Positions 1 through 5,326 of a stretch of 5,416 bases of DNA are shown here, piece after piece. The DNA is from a bacterium. Lineage in GTDB: Bacteria; Actinomycetota; Humimicrobiia; Humimicrobiales; Humimicrobiaceae. The notes beneath the pieces were generated by a model. That model was given only the letters and a program-made list of their open reading frames with translations, made no database searches and was not told where the DNA came from. Location: assembly GCA_030611285.1 (NCBI GenBank), contig JAUWQC010000075.1, forward strand, positions 1 through 5,416, written 5' to 3'. Position numbers and translations under genes: made by a program. The number at the start of each line of letters is the position of its first letter. The stretch's first letter is position 1.

Positions 1-40
1 AAAAACCCAAAACTTTAATTCAAAAAAGTCATTTAAGAAA

Positions 41-79
41 ATGGGTGTCTGTCCCTATTATTCCCGTCCTATTATTCCC
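41..79. repeat. Short repeat-rich end: GGGTGTCTGTCCC plus two tandem imperfect 14-15 nt units
   Basis: The sequence shows GTCCCTATTATTCCC at 51-65 followed directly by GTCCTATTATTCCC at 66-79, the same unit with one C lost. Just before it is GGGTGTCTGTCCC (45-57), whose GGG and CCC could form a tiny hairpin. From memory, the string GGGACAGACACC (reverse strand here) recurs in many bacterial genomes, often near IS200-like or REP-associated tyrosine transposases; that link is family knowledge and not provable here. The last base of the second unit is the first base of the HAD gene's stop codon on the plus strand, so this element abuts the gene. No ORF or convincing terminator is seen in 1-78. 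Confidence 0.45.
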
Positions 80-678
80 TAAAGAAAAATAGCTAAATCT
101 AGGAAATCATTATCTTTGGCAATCTTGAAAAACATTACACTTGCTTCCATGGCTGTTTTCTCATCATAGATTGTATCTCCAACAAACAAGATAGGCCAAA
201 ATCCTCTTTCTTTCAAAGATTTAAGGAAACCTAACTTATCCCCTCCCTTTACTTCAAGAAAAAAGTTCATTAGTCTTCTCCTAGAAAGCTCCCTCAGAAA
301 CTCTCCTTCCAGGATTCCTGATGCTGCAAAAAGCTTGAATGCCTTTTTGATCAGCTCTTTAAGGATACCTCTCACTGAAGGAAATTCAGTTATATTTTTA
401 AGGGACTTACTATTAAGAGAAGAGTATTGTCTGCTCCATGTATCTTTTTGTTCATCTGTTGCAGTTAAATCAAGTGCTTCTAATGTATCAGAAAGCTGAA
501 GAAATCTATTGGCGCCTGAGGTCTTTTCACACGATTTTATTATTTTCTCCTTTGCTTCCTTTTTAGCTCTAAAAACAATTTCAAAGGCTTTCAGATAATT
601 TAAAGTTTTAACTTCTTTAGAATCAATTAAAGTGCCATCGAAATCAAATACAACAGCAAATCCTTGGTTATTAATCAT
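79..678 (-). CDS. HAD-superfamily (subfamily IA-like) hydrolase / phosphatase
   Basis: Probable cytosolic phosphatase of about 199 residues. In the longer reading that begins at TTG 714, motif I is FDFDGTLIDS (nucleophile D24, acid D26), a helical cap spans about 33-105, motif II is the serine in FAASG (S132), the motif III lysine is probably K160 (in KGGDK), and motif IV is GDTIYD (D180, D184). All catalytic positions are present, so the enzyme should be active; the phosphorylated substrate is unknown. I prefer the ATG at 678: it lies 1 nt after the MBL stop and has GAGG at 688-685 with a 6-nt spacer. The TTG at 714 would overlap the MBL gene by 35 nt, although a purine-rich stretch precedes it. 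It is the last gene of the tctB-tctA-MBL unit, which suggests a role in handling the imported compound (inference). The C-terminus is slightly short and its stop codon touches the left-edge repeat. Confidence 0.85.
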   Translation of the reverse strand: MINNQGFAVVFDFDGTLIDSKEVKTLNYLKAFEIVFRAKKEAKEKIIKSCEKTSGANRFLQLSDTLEALDLTATDEQKDTWSRQYSSLNSKSLKNITEFPSVRGILKELIKKAFKLFAASGILEGEFLRELSRRRLMNFFLEVKGGDKLGFLKSLKERGFWPILFVGDTIYDEKTAMEASVMFFKIAKDNDFLDLAIFL

Positions 679-679
679 T

Positions 680-1444
680 TTATACCTCATAAAATCGGAA
701 AAGCTCAGGTACAATTACCTTCCCTTGAAAAGAATTTTTAACTTCCAATTTTACCTTATCTTGCACTGAACCTTCCCTAAAATCAAAATGACATAGAAAT
801 AAAAATTCTACTCTCGCCTTCTTGGCAACTTCGCCAGCCTGTCGACCAGAGGAATGACCTGTTTTATTAAGTTTCTCTTCTAGGTTTAAAGTTCCAGAGG
901 CTTCATGAATAAGTGCTTTTACTCCTCTTGCCCTACTAATCACCTCTTTTGAGGGGGAGGTATCAGAAGAATAGACCAGAGAAGAGGTAGAAGTAATAAT
1001 TTTAACCCCGGAAGTAGGTATAGAATGTAATACCGGAAAAAGCTGAATTTTTATCATAGGGGAGACATTAATCTCTCTATCATCTGCACTAACCCAGCTT
1101 ATCAAGAAAAGACTTTCTTTTGAAAAAAGGGAAAAAACATTACATAGTTCCTTTGCCTTATTAATAGTGAATTGATTTGATATTATATTTAAGGGTTTCT
1201 TCCTTTTCATCAGCCAAAGATTATGGATAAGTGAAGGTACAGCATATATATGATCTGTATGAGAGTGGGTAAGAATAAGGATATCAAGTTTTTTAGGGTC
1301 AATACCCACTCGCTTAAGATACTGAACAGGATTTCCAGAACTATCTACAAGAATCGATAATTTCTTTTCTACTACGGAAAATGAGACATTTGCATTATCC
1401 TTACTCTGAATTGCACCTGCTGTTCCAAAAAAAACAATTTTCAT
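680..1444 (-). CDS. MBL-fold metal-dependent hydrolase, RNase Z-like
   Basis: A 254-residue cytosolic hydrolase with a complete two-metal MBL site: HSHTDH (H60, H62, D64, H65), H140, the bridging Asp in SSDTS (D161), and H219 near the end. The N-terminal FFGTAGA, the HEASG motif (180-184) and TGHSSGRQAGEVA (195-207) place it in the RNase Z / arylsulfatase-like branch and not among beta-lactamases or glyoxalases. I see no clear RNase Z flexible-arm (exosite) segment, and the gene sits in a transporter operon, so a small-molecule esterase, lactonase or sulfatase-type activity is at least as likely as tRNA 3' processing. The start is ATG, 3 nt after the tctA stop, with AGAGG inside the end of tctA at 9-nt spacing, which suggests translational coupling. 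The 1-nt gap to the HAD gene ties both enzymes to the transporter. Family assignment is firm; the substrate is unknown. Confidence 0.88.
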   Translation of the reverse strand: MKIVFFGTAGAIQSKDNANVSFSVVEKKLSILVDSSGNPVQYLKRVGIDPKKLDILILTHSHTDHIYAVPSLIHNLWLMKRKKPLNIISNQFTINKAKELCNVFSLFSKESLFLISWVSADDREINVSPMIKIQLFPVLHSIPTSGVKIITSTSSLVYSSDTSPSKEVISRARGVKALIHEASGTLNLEEKLNKTGHSSGRQAGEVAKKARVEFLFLCHFDFREGSVQDKVKLEVKNSFQGKVIVPELFRFYEV

Positions 1445-1447
1445 TCT

Positions 1448-2956
1448 TTATTTCCTCTTCTTTAACAAAGGGAGTACAACAGAAAAAATTGCCAAGGCAA
1501 TAAACAGTATAGCAATTGGTTTGGTAAAGAAAACAAAATAATTACCCCCTGCAAGTTTTACTGCTCTTCTAAAATTTTCTTCAAACATCCCTCCTAAAAT
1601 TAATCCCAGAACAATTGGGGCAATAGGGTATCCACCTTTTTTAAGGAAGTATCCAAGTATACCCAAAGCGAGAGCCACGCCCATATCAAAGATTGCAGAA
1701 AGTATTGCCTGTCCTTGAATAGCATAAGAACCAATTAAAGAAAGGACCAAAATTATTGGGATGAGAATAGCCATTGGAACAGCAAGTACTTTTGGGAACA
1801 ACCTGACTCCAAGAATTTGAAAAGTAAACATAAAAACATTAGAAAGAAATAGGGCAAAGAAAATTGCATATACGAGAGACATTTCCTGACTAAAGAGCTG
1901 ATAACCAGGAACAACGCCTTTAATAAGCAGGGCACCTAAGAGTACTGCAGTAGCAGCATCACCTGGGATTCCAAGGGATAAAGCTGGGATAAGAGCTCCT
2001 CCAGTTACTGCATTGTTTGCAACTTCAGGGGCAATTACTCCTTCAAGGCATCCGGATCCTACCTTCCCAAGTTTCCACTTGGGAGATGAAGTTATATTTT
2101 TGGCCCTTTCATAACTCAAGAAGACAGCAATTGAAGCACCCGTTCCAGGAATTGCTCCAATAAGAGTTCCGATTCCTATTGATTCAATTATTATCCTCCA
2201 CATCCTGGCAATTTTTTTAAGCGGAGGAAAGACTCTATCAATCTTTACTTGCGGAGGAGCAATGTGACCTTGTTTTATTCTCTCAAGATCGAAGAGAACC
2301 TGAGAAATACCAAAAAGTCCAATGAGGGCTGGTATGAGATTTATACCACTGGTAAGGGGGGTTTTAGCAAGTAGATCAGGGAATGGGATACGTAGGGCAT
2401 TGGAAAAAGGATCTGTACCCAGAAGAGACAGAGAAAGACCTAATAAGCCTGTTAGTATACCTTTCGCTAGGTTCTTGGTCGAAACAGAGGCAATTATTGT
2501 AAGTCCTACCATAGCAAGACATGCTTTCTCTGCAGGACCAAAGGCAAGAGTTATTTTAGCAATTAAAGGTGAAAATAAAACTAAAATTATTAAGCTGGCA
2601 ATACCCCCAATAAAGGAAGCTACAACTGCGCCTCCCAAGGCCTGGCCAGCGAGACCCTTTTTTGTCATAGCATGACCATCGTATACTGTAGCTATTGCAT
2701 TTGGATTTCCAGGTATTCCTAAAAGAATAGCAGGAATTGAGGCTCCTGATACAGCCCCACAATATACTCCAAGAAGAAGAGCTATTCCTGTAGCTTTGGA
2801 GAGCTGAAAGCTAATAGGAACCATTAAAGCTATTCCCATTGTTGCCGTAAGACCAGGTAGTGCACCGAGAACAATTCCTAAAACCTCGCCTAATGCAACC
2901 CATAGTATGGTTCCCACGTTGAAGATCTGTAAAAAACCTGAAATCAGTTCTTCCAA
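1448..2956 (-). CDS. tctA: Tripartite tricarboxylate transporter, large permease subunit TctA
   Basis: The 502-residue large membrane subunit forms the ion-coupled translocation path of the TTT system; its length is normal for the family. The internal duplication typical of TctA is visible: GALPGLTATMG (31-41) is mirrored by GAIPGTGAS in the second half, and GIPGNPNAIATVYDGHAM (80-97) by LGIPGDAATAVLLGALLIKG, preceded by APEVANNAVTGGALIP. About ten to twelve hydrophobic segments run the length of the protein, and it ends in a basic tail (KKRK). In the first half the usual GIPGT reads GIPGN, a small departure in a substrate-site loop. The start is TTG at 2956-2954, chosen because a perfect GGAGGT (2967-2962) lies 5 nt upstream and the N-terminus matches the family. 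It lies 16 nt downstream of tctB and 3 nt upstream of the MBL gene. Recognition is certain; the transported carboxylate is not deducible. Confidence 0.97.
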   Translation of the reverse strand: MEELISGFLQIFNVGTILWVALGEVLGIVLGALPGLTATMGIALMVPISFQLSKATGIALLLGVYCGAVSGASIPAILLGIPGNPNAIATVYDGHAMTKKGLAGQALGGAVVASFIGGIASLIILVLFSPLIAKITLAFGPAEKACLAMVGLTIIASVSTKNLAKGILTGLLGLSLSLLGTDPFSNALRIPFPDLLAKTPLTSGINLIPALIGLFGISQVLFDLERIKQGHIAPPQVKIDRVFPPLKKIARMWRIIIESIGIGTLIGAIPGTGASIAVFLSYERAKNITSSPKWKLGKVGSGCLEGVIAPEVANNAVTGGALIPALSLGIPGDAATAVLLGALLIKGVVPGYQLFSQEMSLVYAIFFALFLSNVFMFTFQILGVRLFPKVLAVPMAILIPIILVLSLIGSYAIQGQAILSAIFDMGVALALGILGYFLKKGGYPIAPIVLGLILGGMFEENFRRAVKLAGGNYFVFFTKPIAILFIALAIFSVVLPLLKKRK

Positions 2957-2961
2957 GATAT

Positions 2962-2967
2962 ACCTCC
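2962..2967 (-). promoter_or_regulatory. Shine-Dalgarno GGAGGT that fixes the TTG start of tctA
   Basis: GGAGGT is read on the minus strand in the 16-nt gap after tctB, with a 5-nt spacer to TTG. The strong site compensates for the rare start codon and identifies it over internal ATG codons. Confidence 0.8.
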
Positions 2968-2972
2968 AGGGA

Positions 2973-3686
2973 TTACCAGAATATTAACCCTTTTGCTAAG
3001 CTCACCCAGAATATTTGTTTAAATATTATATAAATGAACTCCGTTACTCCTATAGTTATAAATCCTGAAAGGAGAGGAATTCTGAAGTTTTCATTCTTTA
3101 TTGCCTTTCTAAATAAAAGAAGCATAGTAAAAAAAATAAATAAAAGTATCAGGAAAGTAACTCCTGTCATGAAAAGTCTTCCCGAGAAGATTTCAAAATT
3201 TGATCTTCTCCCTATAAGGAAAAGAAAATGAGTTACAAACCTTCCAATTGAATAAAAAAGGATCATTGTGCCTGTACTTGCAAGAAGACCAATGGAAAAA
3301 TTTCGCATCATATTCCATTTAATATCTCTCTTATAGTAGAAATAGATGAGAGTAAAGAGAAGAACATTTGTGGACAGAATAAAGCCCACAAATCTGAAGA
3401 AAAGGATATATAATATGGATAACATTATGGTAAGAATAATTAACTTTTTAGAGGCGGGATCTAAAGTAATTTCTTCTTCTCCAGATTTCCTTTCCTTAAA
3501 GAAAAGGTAAATTGATACGCCCAACATAAGAAAACCGATACCTATAGGTATCGCTCTTGATCCAGGATCCCAGCCCATTTCATCACCAATCATTTTTCTC
3601 TGTTCAATGGAAAAGCTTAAGATAATATATAGTAATGAAAAAAATATAAATACAATAGGAATTATTATTCTTGTGGTCTTTTTCAT
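2973..3686 (-). CDS. tctB: Tripartite tricarboxylate transporter, small membrane subunit TctB (enlarged)
   Basis: The small membrane partner of TctA, identified by position and by the family pattern: a first membrane helix at about 6-26, a loop with WDPGSRAIPIGIG (39-51), a second helix to about 63, a charged linker, then a hydrophobic pair at about 80-118 and a helix at 128-148. Most TctB proteins are about 150-170 residues with four or five helices. This one has 237 residues and about seven segments, with two further helices (about 168-192 and 203-226). The terminal stretch YIIFKQIFWVSLAKGL (219-234) resembles the usual TctB ending, so the extra material may be an insertion before it. ATG 3686 is the only practical start, because an in-frame TAA lies at 3698-3696. 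Its ribosome site is poor (AAAGAAAGAAA), unlike tctC and tctA. A sigma-70-like promoter lies just upstream. Family call strong; the meaning of the extension is unknown. Confidence 0.88.
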   Translation of the reverse strand: MKKTTRIIIPIVFIFFSLLYIILSFSIEQRKMIGDEMGWDPGSRAIPIGIGFLMLGVSIYLFFKERKSGEEEITLDPASKKLIILTIMLSILYILFFRFVGFILSTNVLLFTLIYFYYKRDIKWNMMRNFSIGLLASTGTMILFYSIGRFVTHFLFLIGRRSNFEIFSGRLFMTGVTFLILLFIFFTMLLLFRKAIKNENFRIPLLSGFITIGVTEFIYIIFKQIFWVSLAKGLIFW

Positions 3687-3718
3687 TTTCTTTCTTTATA
3701 ATAAGAGTTTAATTTCAT
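3683..3718 (-). CDS. Possible 11-codon leader peptide overlapping the tctB start
   Basis: ATG at 3718 opens a reading frame encoding MKLNSYYKERK, whose TGA overlaps the tctB start codon as ATGA. It lies inside the transcript predicted from the tctB promoter. tctB itself has almost no Shine-Dalgarno, so coupling through this overlap is plausible. However, the leader also lacks a clear ribosome site, and in such AT-rich DNA a short ORF can arise by chance. Tentative. Confidence 0.22.
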   Translation of the reverse strand: MKLNSYYKERK

Positions 3719-3744
3719 TAAAATTTTTTATTATTCTTTTTATT

Positions 3745-3773
3745 AATATATCCTCTCTCCATAAATTTGTCAA
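3745..3773 (-). promoter_or_regulatory. Sigma-70-type promoter for tctB-tctA-MBL-HAD
   Basis: Read on the minus strand, TTGACA (3773-3768) is followed by exactly 17 nt and TATATT (3750-3745), a full -35 consensus and a five-of-six -10 match. Transcription would start near 3738, giving a leader of about 50 nt before the tctB ATG. The promoter lies immediately downstream of the tctC terminator, so the membrane subunits and enzymes appear to have their own transcript. Not tested experimentally; the region is AT-rich, but the -35 match and spacing make chance less likely. Confidence 0.65.
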
Positions 3774-3831
3774 TTTCTCTTTTGCCTTATTTTCTCTTTT
3801 AGATTATCATTCTTCATCAACAATAAAACTT

Positions 3832-3871
3832 AAAAAATTATAAGAGCACCTTAAAAATAAGATGCTCTTAT
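3832..3871 (-). terminator. Intrinsic terminator after tctC
   Basis: On the minus strand ATAAGAGCA (3871-3863) and TGCTCTTAT (3848-3840) form a perfect 9-bp stem with a 14-nt loop, followed after AA by six T residues (3837-3832). It begins 143 nt past the tctC stop. The stem has only three G-C pairs, so it may leak and let some transcripts continue into tctB. A short T run on the other side (plus strand, 3871-3874) means weak bidirectional action is possible, though no plus-strand gene ends here. Confidence 0.7.
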
Positions 3872-3906
3872 TTTATCCCATTTTTTCTATTTTTAGTTTG
3901 AGCAAA

Positions 3907-3982
3907 CTGATAAAAGAGTACTTTTATAAAATCTACCTGTTGCATAATATAAAAATGTGATTTCTACTCTTTTAGTTGTCAG
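3907..3982 (-). repeat. Inverted repeat / structured element in the tctC 3' untranslated region
   Basis: TAAAAGAGTA (3911-3920) and TACTCTTTTA (3965-3974) are perfect 10-nt inverted copies. Outside them CTGA (3907-3910) and TCAG (3979-3982) can extend the stem across a 4-nt bulge, and inside, GATTT/AAATC pairing is possible. It is not followed by a T run, so it is not a terminator. It could be an mRNA 3'-end stabiliser or a protein site; its role is unknown. Confidence 0.4.
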
Positions 3983-4013
3983 ATTATACAGATATGTCTA
4001 TTTATTTTGTTCC

Positions 4014-4991
4014 TTATTTAAGAAGTCCTGCTTCTTTCATGACAGGGGTATAAGCTTTTACAAGATCAGCAAAGTAATTATCAAGATCTTTCAACTCATA
4101 ATATGCAGGAAGTAAGCCCTTGCTTTTCATAAAATCTTGAAACGCTTCAGAGTTGTAGGCTTGGTTAATAATCTCAGCAAGTTTTTTCTTGACTGAATCA
4201 GGTGTCCCCTTCTTTACAGAAAATGATCTGAATGATCCGCCGGGTACATTAAGGTTTTCAAATCCTGCTTCTTTAAATGTCGGGATTTGTAGAAGATCTG
4301 GTAGAAAACTATGTTCATGATAGAGAATAACAAGTGTGGTTAGTTTATCCATGTTGGCAAGAATCTCTGATTGTGAGAAAATTCCGACGTCACAGTGACC
4401 TCCCAAGACATTAACACGCAGATCTTTTCCACCCTGGAAGGGAACTACATTAAAGGACTTGTCAAATGCAAGATTAATGGCAACTGAAGCTACTCCCGTT
4501 GCTCCTCCCATACCGGCATTGCCAAGGCTGATTTTTCCTGGATTTTTTTGGGCATCTTCAATAAGCTCATTCACTGTTTTCCATGGTCTTTCCTTAAGAA
4601 CTGCAATAATAAAGGGATCCCAGTTAAGGCTAGCTATACCCTCTAATTGGTTGTATCCCTCTGTTAGTCCTTGCAAGGTTGCAGATACAGTGTGAGTCCC
4701 ACTTGCAAGAATAGTATAGCCATCAGCAGGGAGACTTAGCATTTCATTTGTACCTTTGGAACTACCAGCACCACTTATATTGCTAACTATAATATTGGCA
4801 TCACAGTATTTCTTCATCTCTTCTACAAGAGGTCGGAATATAATATCTGTACCACCCCCAGCACTATAGGGAACCACCACACTGATTGTTTTCTCAGGAT
4901 CTGGCCAAACCTCTTCTCCCTGACTCACCACAAAAGTTAAAGAAATTATAAGAAATGCAAGCCCAAAGACGATCAATCCTCTTTTACACAT
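4014..4991 (-). CDS. tctC: Tripartite tricarboxylate transporter substrate-binding protein TctC (Bug family)
   Basis: The 325-residue extracytoplasmic binding protein captures a carboxylate and passes it to TctA/TctB. Residues 1-25 form a signal peptide (basic MCKRG, a hydrophobic core, probable cleavage around SQG/EE); the Cys at position 2 is not in a lipobox. The mature protein starts with the family hallmark: VVVPYSAGGGTDIIFRPL (38-55). It continues with PADGYTIL (88-95), GNAGMGGATG (157-166, a ligand-contact loop), and VPFQGG (183-188) leading to LGGHCDVG (196-203). The later PTFKEAGFENL and the KKGTP segment are also typical, and the length is normal. The ATG start is fixed by AAAGGAGGTGAT (5007-4996), nearly the whole anti-16S sequence, implying very high translation. 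It has its own promoter and terminator. Cys63 and Cys200 are the only cysteines I noticed in the mature part. The ligand cannot be inferred: Bug proteins bind many mono-, di- and tricarboxylates. Confidence 0.96.
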   Translation of the reverse strand: MCKRGLIVFGLAFLIISLTFVVSQGEEVWPDPEKTISVVVPYSAGGGTDIIFRPLVEEMKKYCDANIIVSNISGAGSSKGTNEMLSLPADGYTILASGTHTVSATLQGLTEGYNQLEGIASLNWDPFIIAVLKERPWKTVNELIEDAQKNPGKISLGNAGMGGATGVASVAINLAFDKSFNVVPFQGGKDLRVNVLGGHCDVGIFSQSEILANMDKLTTLVILYHEHSFLPDLLQIPTFKEAGFENLNVPGGSFRSFSVKKGTPDSVKKKLAEIINQAYNSEAFQDFMKSKGLLPAYYELKDLDNYFADLVKAYTPVMKEAGLLK

Positions 4992-4995
4992 TTAT

Positions 4996-5007
4996 ATCAC
5001 CTCCTTT
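4996..5007 (-). promoter_or_regulatory. Near-complete Shine-Dalgarno of tctC
   Basis: AAAGGAGGTGAT on the minus strand matches 12 nt of the anti-16S tail, with 8 nt between GGAGG and the ATG. It decides the start and suggests that the binding protein is made in excess over TctB, whose site is very weak. Confidence 0.85.
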
Positions 5008-5033
5008 CTTCATTGTATTTTAGTTCTATATTC

Positions 5034-5058
5034 TTCTTAAGCTACTTAGTGTTTAAGA
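5034..5058 (-). repeat. Small inverted repeat in the tctC leader
   Basis: TTCTTAA and TTAAGAA form a perfect 7-bp arm pair with an 11-12 nt loop, about 45 nt upstream of the tctC ATG. It is A-T rich apart from one pair and has no T run, so termination is unlikely. A weak leader hairpin or an operator-like site is possible; chance is also possible. Confidence 0.25.
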
Positions 5059-5158
5059 ATCATGGAACCTGTTTGAAAAATGAATCTGAGAATCTATAAA
5101 TAGGAAATTAACGAAGCCTGGGTACGCTGTATCGCTTTTAATGATTGATCTTTTTTAA

Positions 5159-5187
5159 ATATTACCATAAGTAATTTTTGCTGTCAA
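5159..5187 (-). promoter_or_regulatory. Sigma-70-type promoter for tctC (extended -10)
   Basis: On the minus strand TTGACA (5187-5182), a 17-nt spacer and TAATAT (5164-5159) are seen, with TGG directly before the -10, which makes it an extended -10. The -10 matches four of six consensus bases. Transcription would begin near 5152 and leave a leader of about 160 nt. I do not recognise a riboswitch fold in that leader. The insertion sequence end begins only about 20 nt upstream of the -35, so any activator sites further upstream have probably been displaced. Confidence 0.6.
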
Positions 5188-5206
5188 GTTTCCAAATTGC
5201 CTTGTT

Positions 5207-5263
5207 ATTTACAAATCAAAAGTGGACTATTTTTTTAATAATTTACATTTCAAAAGTGGACTA
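5207..5263 (+). repeat. Two direct copies of an IS terminal motif (core CAAAAGTGGACTA)
   Basis: Positions 5207-5229 and 5241-5263 are 23-nt direct copies differing at only two bases (AA versus TT at the eighth and ninth positions). Both end in CAAAAGTGGACTA and are spaced 34 nt apart start to start. Such doubled terminal motifs in front of a transposase gene look like paired transposase-binding sites at an IS end. The reverse-complement partner at the other end would lie outside the window. Confidence 0.65.
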
Positions 5264-5285
5264 ATCAAAAACAGTAAAAAGATGT

Positions 5286-5326
5286 AATCTAGAACTAAAT
5301 TCTAAAAAGAAAAGAGGTTCTAAATT
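5286..5326 (+). promoter_or_regulatory. Inverted repeat across the transposase translation start
   Basis: AATCTAGAAC (5286-5295) can pair with GTTCTAAATT (5317-5326) with one mismatch in ten. The right arm fills the whole spacer between GAGG and the ATG. In RNA it would hold the start region in a hairpin, similar in principle to the start-masking structures known in IS10 and IS50. A-T richness makes the stem weak. Confidence 0.35.

Larger units (their letters stand above)
3687..4013. other. 327-nt non-coding gap between tctC and tctB
   Basis: No convincing protein gene lies here beyond the tentative 11-codon leader; a plus-strand frame running through 3607-3843 is a low-complexity hydrophobic artefact. 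Read on the minus strand, the gap contains in order the tctC 3' untranslated region with a large inverted repeat (3907-3982), the terminator (3832-3871), the tctB promoter (3745-3773) and a very A-rich tctB leader. The arrangement separates tctC from the rest of the locus. Confidence 0.75.

Noticed and set aside
1..48. Possible operon terminator on the minus strand (ACCCA/TGGGT arms before T5)
   Set aside because: Only a 5-bp outer stem around a loop of more than 30 nt with poor inner pairing; too weak to call.
679..714. Longer HAD start at TTG 714 (211 residues)
   Set aside because: It adds 12 non-family residues and overlaps the MBL gene by 35 nt, whereas ATG 678 has GAGG at a 6-nt spacer and starts 1 nt after the MBL stop. 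Some purine-rich sequence precedes the TTG, so it is not fully excluded.
2322..2675. Plus-strand frame of 117 codons opposite tctA
   Set aside because: It lies wholly antisense to a conserved transporter gene, with no ribosome site or recognisable domain.
3607..3843. Plus-strand frame of 78 codons across the tctB start and the gap
   Set aside because: Low-complexity F/I/L/S-rich translation of T-rich DNA; antisense to tctB and running over the promoter and into the terminator stem.
3921..3964. AGTACT-centred short palindrome and AT-rich loop as a separate operator
   Set aside because: The symmetry breaks after a few bases and the region is explained as the loop side of the larger inverted repeat.
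4459..4695. Plus-strand frame of 78 codons opposite tctC
   Set aside because: Antisense shadow of a well-conserved binding protein; no independent evidence.
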